Shown piece after piece: positions 34,957 through 43,369 of a DNA stretch of 64,000 nt (position 1 is the stretch's first letter; every line of letters starts with the position of its first letter). Position numbers and translations under genes: made by a program. This stretch comes from Paractinoplanes maris (GTDB taxonomy: Bacteria; Actinomycetota; Actinomycetes; Mycobacteriales; Micromonosporaceae), in the NCBI RefSeq assembly GCF_023544465.1, contig NZ_JALPVL010000009.1, forward strand, positions 372,001-436,000. The letters are read 5' to 3'. The notes under the pieces were generated by a model. That model was given only the letters and a program-made list of their open reading frames with translations, was not told where the DNA came from and did no database searches.

Positions 34957-35325
34957 ATGGATTCGCTGCGGGTTCCGTTCACCGACAGCACCGATCTCGG
35001 CTCCCTGCGCGGGGACGCTCGCCGGGCTCTGAGCCCACTGCACAGCCCCGACCTGGTCGAGGACGTCCTTCTGGTGATCACCGAGCTGGTCGAGAACGTC
35101 ATGCAACACACCGGCGACGGCGGAGAACTGGTTCTCCGCCGTCGCGATGATGCCGTTCGTATCGAGGTGGCCGACTCCAGCCCGGTGCTGCCCCGGCAGT
35201 ACGCGCCGGACCCGCGCCGCATCGGCGGCCGCGGGATGCTGCTGGTCGCCGCGATGACCCGTGCGTGGGGCAGCAGCCGGCTCGACGGCGGCAAGGTCGT
35301 CTGGGCCGAGGTGCCGCTGACCTGA
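34957..35325 (+). CDS. RsbW-like ATP-binding anti-sigma/regulatory kinase
   Basis: A 122-residue GHKL ATPase domain protein of the HATPase_c_2 group. The N-box is ITELVENVMQHTG (about residues 41-53), the G1 region is VADSSPVLPRQ, and GGRGMLLVAAMTRAWG is the G2-like segment. Such proteins phosphorylate anti-sigma antagonists or bind sigma factors. It lies convergent to a SigB/F-type sigma factor 41 bases away, which makes that sigma factor a possible partner. Confidence 0.85.
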   Translation: MDSLRVPFTDSTDLGSLRGDARRALSPLHSPDLVEDVLLVITELVENVMQHTGDGGELVLRRRDDAVRIEVADSSPVLPRQYAPDPRRIGGRGMLLVAAMTRAWGSSRLDGGKVVWAEVPLT

Positions 35326-35366
35326 CGCGGCGCGAAGGCCGGCGCGGAGGCGGTGCCGAGCCGGTC

Positions 35367-36170
35367 TCAGTCCTCGCCGAGCTGCCCGCGCAGCTTGGCC
35401 AGCGCCTTGGTGAGCAGCCGCGAGACGTGCATCTGGGAGATCCCGACCTGCTCGGCGATCTGGCTCTGGGTCAGGTTGCCATAGAAGCGCAGGTGCACGA
35501 TCCGCTGCTCACGCTCGTCGAGGGTGGCCAGGGCCGGGCTCAGCGAGGCCCGGAACTCGGCGATCTCGAACTCCCGGTCCTCGCCGCCCAGGGTCTCGCC
35601 GAGCTCGGTGTTGCCGTCCGCGCTGACCGGGGTGGACAGGCTCGTGGCGTTGTAGGCGCGGGCGCCCTCCAGGCCTTCCAGCACCTCTTCCTCGGTGATC
35701 CCGAGGTGGACGGCGATGTCGGCCACGGTCGCCGACCGGCCGAGCTGGTGGCTCAGCGCCGCGTTGGCGGCGGTGATGGCCAGGCGCAGCTCCTGCAGGC
35801 GGCGCGGCACCCGGATGGACCAGGTGCGGTCGCGGAAGTGGCGCTTGATCTCGCCGACGATGGTAGGGATGGCGTACCCGGCGAAGTCGACGCCGCGGTC
35901 GGCCTCGAACCGGTCGACCGACTTGATCAGGCCGACCACGGCCACCTGGAACAGGTCGTCGGCCGGTTCGCCGCGCCCGGCGTAGCGCTGGGCGAGGTGC
36001 CGGGCCATCGGCAGCCACGCCTCGATCGCACGGTCGCGCAGAGCCGGCCGCGACGGGTGCCCGGTGGGCAGCGCAGCCATCGCCGCGATCAGCTCACTGG
36101 CGGTGTCGGTGCTGGTCGAGTCGACCGTGCCGGTGCCGGCGGTGCGGGGCGATGCGGTGACGACGCTCAT
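35367..36170 (-). CDS. SigB/SigF/SigG-type stress sigma factor
   Basis: A 267-residue group 3 sigma factor. Region 2 is RAIEAWLPMARHLAQRYAGRGEPADDLFQVAVVGLIKSVDRFEADRGVDFAGYAIPTIVGEIKRHFRDRTWSIRVPRRLQEL. This block, with YAIPTIVGEIKRHFRD, is diagnostic of the SigB/F/G family. Region 3 and region 4 follow, the latter ending REQRIVHLRFYGNLTQSQIAEQVGISQMHVSRLLTKALAKLR. I chose ATG 36170, with GGAG 10 bases upstream. Relatives in Streptomyces control stress and differentiation and are held by RsbW-type anti-sigma factors; a candidate lies convergent next door. Confidence 0.93.
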   Translation of the reverse strand: MSVVTASPRTAGTGTVDSTSTDTASELIAAMAALPTGHPSRPALRDRAIEAWLPMARHLAQRYAGRGEPADDLFQVAVVGLIKSVDRFEADRGVDFAGYAIPTIVGEIKRHFRDRTWSIRVPRRLQELRLAITAANAALSHQLGRSATVADIAVHLGITEEEVLEGLEGARAYNATSLSTPVSADGNTELGETLGGEDREFEIAEFRASLSPALATLDEREQRIVHLRFYGNLTQSQIAEQVGISQMHVSRLLTKALAKLRGQLGED

Positions 36171-36292
36171 GTACGAGGCTCCTTCGGAACGGATGGCCCG
36201 CCTGTCATGCCCGCGGGCCACATATCCCCAAACTCACCCGAACAGGTGGGGAATGCCAACATTCAGCCAACTTAGATCATCCGAAAGGTTGA

Positions 36293-37078
36293 TCAGGCGG
36301 CCGCTCGAACCAGTTTCGACAGCGCCGGCCACAGCTCCGGGGCGGCCCCGATGGTGAGCTCGGTGGTGAACTCGTCCGCCGGCCCGCCGAGGATCACCCC
36401 GGCCTCGCGGGCGACCAGGGCCCCGGCGGCGATGTCCCACAGGTTCGTGTCGAGGGCCAGGCCGCCGTCCAGCCGGCCGGCGGCCAGGTAGACCAGGGTG
36501 AGCGCCGCCGGGAGCCGCCGGATGTCGCCCGACACCGGGAGCAGCTCGCGGATCACCCGGCCCGCGCGCTCCTTGGTCCGCGGGTTGGGCTGGAAACTGA
36601 CCCCGACCAGAGCTTTGTCCAGCGAGGGCCCGCCCGAAACGGTGAGCCGCTCACCGTTCAGAAAGGCCCCGCCGCCGTCGATCGCGCTGAACGTCTCGTC
36701 GGCCACCGGCTCGTGCACGACCGCCACCCGGGGCTGGTCACCTTGGTAGAGCGCGATGCAGACCGACCAGGGACCCGTACGGCTGATGTAGTTGCGGGTC
36801 CCGTCGAGCGGGTCGACGACCCACGTCCAGCCGCTCGTGCCGGCCCGGCCGCTGCCCTCCTCGGCCTGCATCGCGTCGTCGCCGTAGGCGGCGTGGACGG
36901 CGTCGGCGATGAGCCGCTCACTGGCGATGTCGACGTCGGAGACGACGTCGTTGGCGTGTGCCTTGGGGGCGCCGACGCGCAGGGTGTCGCGGCGCTCGAT
37001 CTGCAGCCGGCCGGCCCGGACGGCCAGGTCGGAGGCGAGGTCGCGTACGGCAAGAAGGTCTCGATCCACCCCGGCCAC
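36293..37078 (-). CDS. Inositol monophosphatase family protein
   Basis: A protein of about 261 residues of the IMPase/CysQ fold. The metal-binding motifs are present: the first glutamate in QAEEGSG, WVVDPLDGTRNYI with the catalytic aspartates, and the C-terminal LWDIAAGALVAREAG. It dephosphorylates inositol monophosphate or a related sugar or nucleotide phosphate. The proposed GTG 37078 start gives MAGVDRDLLAVRDLA; a longer frame to 37123 lacks support, and the choice is not firm. It may be co-transcribed with the sigma factor gene, which starts 122 bases after its stop. Confidence 0.87.
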   Translation of the reverse strand: MAGVDRDLLAVRDLASDLAVRAGRLQIERRDTLRVGAPKAHANDVVSDVDIASERLIADAVHAAYGDDAMQAEEGSGRAGTSGWTWVVDPLDGTRNYISRTGPWSVCIALYQGDQPRVAVVHEPVADETFSAIDGGGAFLNGERLTVSGGPSLDKALVGVSFQPNPRTKERAGRVIRELLPVSGDIRRLPAALTLVYLAAGRLDGGLALDTNLWDIAAGALVAREAGVILGGPADEFTTELTIGAAPELWPALSKLVRAAA

Positions 37079-37162
37079 GCTAGCCCAGAGCCGGTGACAC
37101 AGTCGCGCCCGGCGGGTGCTCAACCGCCGGGCGCGCCCCCGATGTGGTGCGAGTTCGGCTTG

Positions 37163-37975
37163 TTACTTGGTGGTGCCCGGCGAGAGCGAGCCCGGGATCG
37201 CGGCGGTCTTGCCACCGTCCGGCTTGATGGCGAACCACTTGCCGTTCAGGCCCTGGCCGTTGAGGTCGCCCGCCTTGGCGTCGGCCACGAAGTAGTAGAC
37301 CGGCCAGCCGTTGATCGTGACCTGGCAGTGGCCGTCGGCCCGCTCGACGTACCCGACGATCTTGGGGTCGATGCCCTGGGGGAAGATCTTGCCCGGGGAC
37401 TTGATGAGCAGCGGCGGCCAGGCGGTCGCGCAGTCGCCGTTGCAGACCGACTTCGGCGGCTTGTTGGAGTCGTTGTCGAAGCGGTAGAGCGTGCGCCCGG
37501 CGCCGTCGGTGACGTACGTGCCGATCTGCTGGTTCTCGGTGGCGTTGAGCTCGACGACGTTGCTGCCGGTGAGGCGCGACTTCGGCGGGGTGATGTCCTT
37601 CTGCGACGGACCGCTGAAGATCTTGACCCACCGCTGCTTCTTGGCCACCGTCGGCGACGCGGCGGGTTCCGGAGCGGCCTGCTCCTCTTCCTGGACGTCG
37701 GCCTGGGCGTCGGCCGAGGCGGTCGGGGCCGCGGTGGCCGGCAGTTCGTCCACCGCCGGGGGCTCGTCCACCGCCGGAGGCTCGTCCGCGCCGGCCAGCT
37801 CCGGCAGCTCACCCGGGCCCTGCGGATTGACCGGGGCCTCGGACTCCTGCACGGCCACCGGCACCGGCAGGTCGGCCGCGGTGCCGGCCGGCGTCTCCTG
37901 GCTGCCACAGGCGGCCACACTGGCCAGACCGGCCAGCATGGCCGCGACGTAGATCGTCCTGCTCCGCTTGATCAT
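37163..37975 (-). CDS. COG4315-type secreted-repeat lipoprotein
   Basis: A 270-residue lipoprotein. The lipobox VAAC lipidates C23. Residues about 24-115 are a Pro/Ala/Glu-rich linker with two DEPPAV repeats. Two Lipoprotein_15 (PF03640) units follow: GRTLYRFDNDSNKPPKSVCNGDCATAWPPLL and later the GYVERADGHCQVTINGWPVYYFVAD stretch. The two-Cys CNGDCA pattern is typical. The role is unknown; these proteins sit outside the membrane and are often tied to redox stress. It is divergent from an ECF sigma gene, 218 bases apart, so it may be the target of that sigma factor. Confidence 0.85.
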   Translation of the reverse strand: MIKRSRTIYVAAMLAGLASVAACGSQETPAGTAADLPVPVAVQESEAPVNPQGPGELPELAGADEPPAVDEPPAVDELPATAAPTASADAQADVQEEEQAAPEPAASPTVAKKQRWVKIFSGPSQKDITPPKSRLTGSNVVELNATENQQIGTYVTDGAGRTLYRFDNDSNKPPKSVCNGDCATAWPPLLIKSPGKIFPQGIDPKIVGYVERADGHCQVTINGWPVYYFVADAKAGDLNGQGLNGKWFAIKPDGGKTAAIPGSLSPGTTK

Positions 37976-38193
37976 GACTCGCTCCGTCTCGGTGCCCGTC
38001 CAATGGGGATGGCCTCCACACGCCGCGCCCCGGGCCGCGGTTCACCGGGATGTGCCACTTTCCCGAAAATCTTGATCCGCGCCGGTCATGGGGCACGTAT
38101 TCCCGGTAGCCGCGGCGCAGTACTTTCATCGATGTCGTCACACGCCTGCAAAAGCAGACGGCACGGGTGAGAGTGCCGCGGGGAGAGAGACGG

Positions 38194-38727
38194 ATGCCGT
38201 CGAGCAGACAGAGACCGCACCGGGAGGTGGCCGATGAGGCACTGGTCAGATCGTTGTTCTCCGAACACGGCCGGGCCATGCTCGCGTATGCCACGCAGCT
38301 GACCCGCGACCGGGCCGCCGCCGAGGACGTGGTCCAGGAGGCGCTGGTGCGGGCCTGGCGGCACCCCGACAGCCTCAACAACGGCAAGGGCTCCGTCCGC
38401 GGCTGGCTGCTCACGGTCTGCCGCAACATCGTGCTCGACCAGATCCGGGCGCGGAACAGGCGGCCTCCCGAGGTGGCCGAGAGCCCGCCCGACGCCGCGG
38501 TGGAGCAGGACCACTCCGACCGCGTGGTCACGTCGATGGTTGTCGTCGACGCGCTCAGCCGGCTCTCGCCCGAGCACCGTGAAGTGCTCGAACAGGTCTA
38601 TCTGAAAGGCAACACGGTGGCCGAGGCGGCCGAGGTGCTCGGGATCCCGCCGGGCACAGTGAAATCGCGGTCCTTCTATGCGCTGCGGGCCTTGCGCGAG
38701 GCCGGCACGGAACGGTTGGCATCATGA
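38194..38727 (+). CDS. ECF RNA polymerase sigma factor
   Basis: A 177-residue ECF sigma factor. Region 2 is LVRSLFSEHGRAMLAYATQLTRDRAAAEDVVQEALVRAWRHP, followed by GWLLTVCRNIVLDQIRA. Region 4 is LSPEHREVLEQVYLKGNTVAEAAEVLGIPPGTVKSRSFYALRAL. Sequence style points to the SigL/SigK-type group that pairs with zinc anti-sigma factors. ATG 38194 is chosen because GGAGAG lies 6 bases upstream; GTG 38167 would be longer. It overlaps the anti-sigma gene by 4 bases (ATGA). Confidence 0.92.
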   Translation: MPSSRQRPHREVADEALVRSLFSEHGRAMLAYATQLTRDRAAAEDVVQEALVRAWRHPDSLNNGKGSVRGWLLTVCRNIVLDQIRARNRRPPEVAESPPDAAVEQDHSDRVVTSMVVVDALSRLSPEHREVLEQVYLKGNTVAEAAEVLGIPPGTVKSRSFYALRALREAGTERLAS

Positions 38728-39440
38728 GTACGCCGGAGAGCGCGCCGATCGACGACCACGTCGACCTGGCGGGCTACCTGCTGGAAATGCTCTCCGATCA
38801 GGAGAGGGCCGAGGCCGACGAGCACCTGGCGGGCTGCGCCGAGTGCCGGGCCGAGCGTGATTCGCTGCGCCAGTGGTCCGATCAGCTGGGCGAGGTGCCC
38901 GAGGAGATGCTTCTCGACGGGCCGCCCGACGACGCCGACCTCCTGCTGCAGCGCACGCTGCGCCAGGTGCGGCGCGAGTCTTCCGGTCACCGCTACCGCC
39001 GGTTGGCCGCGGTCACGTCGATCGCCGCCGCGGCCGCCGCCGTCGCGATCGCCGGCGGCGTGCTGGTCGGGCGGGGCACCGCCCCCGCGCCGGATCCGGT
39101 CGCACAACCCTCGGCGACGCTGTCGGTGCCCGCCGGGGCCCGGCTCGGGTCGGCCACCGACGCGTCCACCGGTGCGCGGATGGAAGTGGCGATGTCGCCG
39201 GCCGCGGGCTGGGTGCGGGTGACGGCCACCGTCGGGGGCATCCCGGCGGGGGAGAAGTGTGTGCTCGAGGTCGTCGCCGAGGACGGCTCGACGGCCTTCG
39301 CCGGCAGCTGGCTGGTGTCGGCCGCGGGCGAGTCGGGCGGCACGACGCTCAACGGCAGCGCCCTGATCGACCCCGAGCAGGTCCAAGCCGTCCGGGTGGT
39401 CAACACCAGCGGCCGGAAGTTCGTGACGGTCGACGTCTAG
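38724..39440 (+). CDS. Anti-sigma factor with zinc-finger and membrane helix
   Basis: A 238-residue membrane anti-sigma factor. The N-terminal cytosolic domain has a ZAS-like motif, EHLAGCAECRAE, near residues 33-44 with His and two Cys as zinc ligands. A single helix near 96-113 (AAVTSIAAAAAAVAIAGGVLVG) crosses the membrane. The extracellular part carries an RskA_C-like domain (VEVAMSPAAGWVRVTATV, GTTLNGSALIDPEQVQAVRV). It should hold the upstream ECF sigma factor until a redox or envelope signal releases it. Its stop TAG shares bases with the stop of the next convergent gene (CTAG). Confidence 0.9.
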   Translation: MSTPESAPIDDHVDLAGYLLEMLSDQERAEADEHLAGCAECRAERDSLRQWSDQLGEVPEEMLLDGPPDDADLLLQRTLRQVRRESSGHRYRRLAAVTSIAAAAAAVAIAGGVLVGRGTAPAPDPVAQPSATLSVPAGARLGSATDASTGARMEVAMSPAAGWVRVTATVGGIPAGEKCVLEVVAEDGSTAFAGSWLVSAAGESGGTTLNGSALIDPEQVQAVRVVNTSGRKFVTVDV

Positions 39441-40054
39441 AAACGGCCGGTCAGGGCCTCGGCCAGGACGTCCTTGGCGTGGAAGACGTCGACCTCGGTC
39501 CGCTGGAGCGGGCCGCCGGGCTCGGTGAGACGGGCGGTCTCGGCGCCGCCGGCATAGAACGGCGCGAAGCCCATGTCGCGGATCAACGTCGACGCGGCCT
39601 GGCGGGCGTCGCGCAGGTCGGTGCAGACGAATTCGGCCAGCAGCGGGTCGTGACCGCGGCGGCGCTGGAGCACGTTGGCCGGCAGAGTGTTCAGTGCCTT
39701 GGCCCAGTGCGCCTGAGGGGCCAGGCTCATCAAGGTCTCGAACCCGCTGGTGGCGCCGCCGAGCAGCGGGCCGGTCGGGTTGGTGGCGTCGATGACGATC
39801 TTGCCGTCGAGCGTCGTGCCGGCCAGCTCGATCGCCTCGGGAGCCGATTCCCAGTTGGGTGCGAAGAGCACCACGTCGGCGAAGTCGACCGCCTCGGCCA
39901 CCGGCAGCGCCGTACCATGCCCGCCGAGGTGAGTGACCACGTCGCCCAGCCGCTCCGGGTGGCGTGACGTGACGGCCACGTCGTGCCCGCCCTCCACACA
40001 CCACTCGGCGAGAGTTGCGCCGAGTTGTCCTGCCCCGATCACGCCGATGTGCAT
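39437..40054 (-). CDS. F420/NADP-dependent oxidoreductase (NADPH:F420 reductase-like)
   Basis: A 205-residue Rossmann protein of the F420-dependent NADP reductase (NADP_oxidored F420) family. The start is ATG 40054 followed by MHIGVIGAGQLGATLAEWCVEGGHDVAVTSR, where GAGQLG is the dinucleotide-binding loop. VVLFAPNWES, ATNPTGPLL and AKALNTLPANVL are family blocks. The longer upstream frame lacks a Rossmann-type start. Enzymes of this group reduce F420 or other substrates using NADPH. The isolated location gives no substrate clue. Confidence 0.82.
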   Translation of the reverse strand: MHIGVIGAGQLGATLAEWCVEGGHDVAVTSRHPERLGDVVTHLGGHGTALPVAEAVDFADVVLFAPNWESAPEAIELAGTTLDGKIVIDATNPTGPLLGGATSGFETLMSLAPQAHWAKALNTLPANVLQRRRGHDPLLAEFVCTDLRDARQAASTLIRDMGFAPFYAGGAETARLTEPGGPLQRTEVDVFHAKDVLAEALTGRF

Positions 40055-40180
40055 GTCCTCAGCGTGCCCGCTCCCGGCCCCGGACGAGTGGCGAACTGTC
40101 ATTTTCGCCGACCCGGATCCGGGGCCTGACCTGCGTCGTTTCGCGGAGTGCGGTGACTGCCGCGTCGATTCGGTCGCTTC

Positions 40181-41446
40181 TCAGCGGAGGATGCGGCGGA
40201 TGCCGGCGCCCGCGCTGACGAGCACCGGCACGAGGACGGTGGGGTCGAGACGCGTACGCAGGGAGGGCGTCCAGCCGGCGTCGGGAGCCAGATCGGGATC
40301 GTGCGCGGCGTTGTAGGCCGCCACCAGGTCGACCGGCTGGGGCGCACGACCCGAGACCTGCACGAGAGAGCCGCGCGCGGTGATGCGGGTCCCCTTCCAG
40401 TACGCGATGACGTCCGAGGCCGGCACGTCGGCGCTCAGCCGGAAGTAGTTGTTCTCGGCGTAGATGCTGGACTCGACCCCCACGCCGAGCGAGTAGCCGT
40501 ACTCCTCGTCCGTGGCCACGTAAAGGTTGTTGTAGACGTCGACCTGGCCGAACCGGACCCGTGGCGCGCGCTGGATGACATTGCCGAAACGGTTGTGGTG
40601 CACGGTCACCCGCAGTTTGCCCACGTCGACCCCGGGGGTGTCGGTCGAGCCGATCAGCATGGTCTTGTCGTGGTCGTAGTAGTCGTTCCAGGAGACCGTG
40701 ATCAGGTCGGAGCCGCGGATGAAGTCGGTCGCGCCGTCGTGCACCTGGTAGGGCCGGCCGAAATACAGCGGCTGATCGGCGTCATGGTTGTTGCCGTCGC
40801 TGAAGGTGTTGTGGTCGAGCCACACCTTGGTCGCGCCGCTGAGCGAGACCAGATCGTAGAGGGAGTTCCAGTTGCCGGCCGAGCCGTCGGTCGGGTCCCA
40901 GGCCGGGAAGCAGTCGGCGGCGTCGGTCACCTCGAGGTTCCGCACGATCACGTTGCTCACGTTGGTGAGCACCAGACTGCCGTGCTCCAGGCGGCCGCCG
41001 TCGAGGCCGATGATCGTCGTGTTGCTGCCGACCGGCACCCGGATCTGGTCGGACTGGGCGCGGGCCGAGCGCACCCGGGCGTCCTCCAACGGGCCGGCCG
41101 GGCGGGTCGGGACACCCTCGTACGCGGTGAGGAAGGCGTCCAGCGAGTACTCCGGGTCGGCGAAGTCGTCGCAGCTCAGGCCCTCGCGCAGGTCGATGCG
41201 GCCCCGCACCAGGACGATCTTGGGCGTGTCCCCGGCGACCGCCTCGACGAGCTCGTCCCGGCTGCGGACCACCCGGATGTGCGCGTCGTCGGCGGCCGAG
41301 CCGCCGGTCGTGCCCGCGGCCCAGCCGTCATCAGGGGCGGCCACCTGCCGGGCGACCGCGAGTGCCACCGGTGACACCGGTGGCGCCGCCGGTGGGGGAG
41401 CGAAGGTGAGCAGCAAGGCGGCGACGAGCGGAGCGGCGACGGGCAT
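40181..41446 (-). CDS. Secreted pectate lyase (polysaccharide lyase family 1)
   Basis: A 421-residue parallel beta-helix lyase that cuts polygalacturonate by beta-elimination. Residues 1-33 are a signal peptide (MPVAAPLVAALLLTFAPP...). Family blocks: SNTTIIGLDGGRLEHGSLVLTNVSNVIVRNLEV, KVWLDHNTFSDGNNHDADQ (Ca2+ aspartates), LITVSWNDYYDHDKTMLIGS and VTVHHNRFGNVIQRAPRVRFGQVDVYNN with the catalytic arginine in RAPRVR. AAGG-rich GGGGAA is the ribosome site. A palindromic CAGGAAAG operator lies 23 bases before the start and is shared with the pectinesterase and the LacI-controlled operon. Confidence 0.92.
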   Translation of the reverse strand: MPVAAPLVAALLLTFAPPPAAPPVSPVALAVARQVAAPDDGWAAGTTGGSAADDAHIRVVRSRDELVEAVAGDTPKIVLVRGRIDLREGLSCDDFADPEYSLDAFLTAYEGVPTRPAGPLEDARVRSARAQSDQIRVPVGSNTTIIGLDGGRLEHGSLVLTNVSNVIVRNLEVTDAADCFPAWDPTDGSAGNWNSLYDLVSLSGATKVWLDHNTFSDGNNHDADQPLYFGRPYQVHDGATDFIRGSDLITVSWNDYYDHDKTMLIGSTDTPGVDVGKLRVTVHHNRFGNVIQRAPRVRFGQVDVYNNLYVATDEEYGYSLGVGVESSIYAENNYFRLSADVPASDVIAYWKGTRITARGSLVQVSGRAPQPVDLVAAYNAAHDPDLAPDAGWTPSLRTRLDPTVLVPVLVSAGAGIRRILR

Positions 41447-41468
41447 GGCGGTTCCCCTTCTTGACGTG

Positions 41469-41486
41469 CAGGAAAGCGTTTGCCGC
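41469..41486. promoter_or_regulatory. LacI-type operator upstream of pectate lyase
   Basis: CAGGAAAGCGTTTGCCGC at 41469-41486 is an imperfect palindrome centred on CG, in the leader just before the pectate lyase start. It shares CAGGAAAG, a central CG/GC pair and T-T-x-C-C with sites at 44442 and 54905, so it is proposed as a site of the LacI regulator of this region. Confidence 0.6.
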
Positions 41487-41659
41487 CACGGTCACACGCC
41501 GTTCGACCACCGTCAATGGATGCGGCAACGCAAGAAATTTGCAGACTGTCCGCTGAAATAAGCGTCTCGTGAACGAATATTTCACAACGGGGTAGATCGA
41601 TGCAGTTCCGCCGTGATATCCACTGAGGACGTTGTTTCGAGACACCACGGGGGAAAGTC

Positions 41660-43309
41660 ATGAAACGTTGGGTCGCCGCACTGTGGTGCGGCCTGTTGCT
41701 GGCGTCGGGGATGGCCGGCCCGGCCCACGCCGCCGACCCGGCACCGGCGGCTTCGGCCGACTGTGTGCCGCTGAAGGAGGGCCGCCTGGGCATTCTGGCC
41801 GACGACGAGAAGGCGACCGGCCGGGCCGTCACCGGCGCGCGGACCTGCCACGCTGTCCACCTGTCGGCCGGCACCCACTTCATCCAGATCGCGACGCCCA
41901 GCGTCGGCGGTTTCACCGGCTGGGTCACCTCGGTCGCCGACGGCCGGCGGGTCTGCCTCAAACCGGCGGGCACCTTCTGGTCGTGCTCGATCGCGACGGC
42001 CGGCGACTACACGATCGACGTCGACACCTATGCGAGCACCCCGCCCTTCGATTACCGGGTGGCCGCGGTCCTGGTCGACCCGATCGGCTGCACGCCTGTG
42101 ACCGGCACGCGGTGGGACTCCCCGACGACCAAGGTGCCGCACAGCGACCCGCTCGAGTCGCACTGCGCCACCTTCCCCGGTGAGCCGGGCGGCAAGGTCT
42201 ACGCCTACACCGACGACGGCCTGTCCCGGATCAGCGACGCCGCCGGTCAGGCCATCTGCTGGTTCCCCAACAAATACCAGAACCCGCCGTGCGTGCTGAC
42301 CGGCGACGGGCCGTACACGGCTGTGTTCACCACCCGCAGCGTGCCGGCCGACGAGCCGGCCGGCATCCAGGTCGCCTCGGTGGCGCCGTTCGAGGGCTGC
42401 CCGGTCGTGACGCCCGCGCGCCGCTTCGGCGTCGCGCCGGCCGACCCGGCCAGTGGCATCCGCTGTCGCGAGCTGCATGTGCCAGCGGCCGGCACCTACG
42501 CTTTGCGGGCCCGGGCGGTGGCCAACGAACCGCGCGACTACTGGGTGGTCGACGCCGACGTGAACGTCCTCCGCGACTGCGGCGAGTTGCAGCTGCTGTG
42601 CACGTTCCCGGCCGCCGGCACCTATTACCTCTTCGCCGGCCAGCGATGGTCGGGCCTCGACGAGCGGCCGTACCGGACGACCTTCACCCCCGCCTCGGCC
42701 GCGGGCTGCCGGTCGATGGACGACCAGGGTGCGCACGGCCCGGCCCGGCGCGGTTCCTTCGCCACGATCGGCGAGATCGACTGCTACACGGTGGAGACCG
42801 ATGCCGAATACCTCAGCATCCTGACGGCGCGCACCCAGCGTCCCGACGTCGCGCTGCTGACCAGTTCCGGCGAGCCCCGGTGTGGCCGTCCCGGTTACTG
42901 CATCGGTGAGGAGACCGGCGGCCCCTACCGGGTGCTGGCGTCCCCCAAGATCGGTCAGGCCGCGGGCGACTATGTGATCGGCCTGCAGCGCCAGGACCGG
43001 TTCGAGGGCTGCCGCCCGTGGCGCCCGGACGTGACCGTCTCGTTCGGCCCCCACCGCTTCACCGAGTGCTTCACCTTCACCAACCAGGCGGAGGGTGACA
43101 TGGCCGTGGCCATCGAGCGCACGTCCGGCTCGGGTGCGGCCACCGGCGAGGTCAACACCGATGCCGGACGGGTGTGCGAGGTCATGGACGAGGCTAGCTT
43201 CACGTGCATGGCGTTCCCCGGAGCGCCCACCACGCTCACCGTGACGGCCGATCCGGAAGTCAGCACGTATCGCGTGACCCGCTCGTATGTGACACCGCCG
43301 GCCGGCTGA
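41660..43309 (+). CDS. Secreted five-module cysteine-rich protein of unknown function
   Basis: A 549-residue secreted protein. Residues 1-24 are a signal peptide (MKRWVAALWCGLLLASGMAGPAHA). The rest is five successive modules of 101-109 residues. Their first cysteines are C35, C144, C247, C350 and C451. Every module holds exactly four cysteines in the same order: the first in GC or DC, a second near HC/RC/DC/EC, then a final pair. This makes 20 cysteines, presumably two disulfides per module. Repeating AG.Y or GTH/GTY turns suggest a beta-sandwich like the PPC-type domain. No catalytic motif is visible. It lies between the pectate lyase and pectinesterase. ATG follows GGGGGAAAG. Confidence 0.87.
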   Translation: MKRWVAALWCGLLLASGMAGPAHAADPAPAASADCVPLKEGRLGILADDEKATGRAVTGARTCHAVHLSAGTHFIQIATPSVGGFTGWVTSVADGRRVCLKPAGTFWSCSIATAGDYTIDVDTYASTPPFDYRVAAVLVDPIGCTPVTGTRWDSPTTKVPHSDPLESHCATFPGEPGGKVYAYTDDGLSRISDAAGQAICWFPNKYQNPPCVLTGDGPYTAVFTTRSVPADEPAGIQVASVAPFEGCPVVTPARRFGVAPADPASGIRCRELHVPAAGTYALRARAVANEPRDYWVVDADVNVLRDCGELQLLCTFPAAGTYYLFAGQRWSGLDERPYRTTFTPASAAGCRSMDDQGAHGPARRGSFATIGEIDCYTVETDAEYLSILTARTQRPDVALLTSSGEPRCGRPGYCIGEETGGPYRVLASPKIGQAAGDYVIGLQRQDRFEGCRPWRPDVTVSFGPHRFTECFTFTNQAEGDMAVAIERTSGSGAATGEVNTDAGRVCEVMDEASFTCMAFPGAPTTLTVTADPEVSTYRVTRSYVTPPAG

Positions 43310-43314
43310 GAACC

Positions 43315-43346
43315 GGGGTGCGTCGGCCCGCCAGCCGGCGCACCCC
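43315..43346. terminator. Hairpin terminator between convergent genes
   Basis: GGGGTGCG-T-CGGC (43315-43327) pairs with GCCG-G-CGCACCCC (43334-43346), a 12-bp stem with one mismatch and a 6-base loop. No T run follows, as is common for actinobacterial terminators. It serves both the secreted protein and the convergent pectinesterase gene. Confidence 0.7.
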
Positions 43347-43369
43347 CCGGCCTCTCCGTCGGGCCGGTG

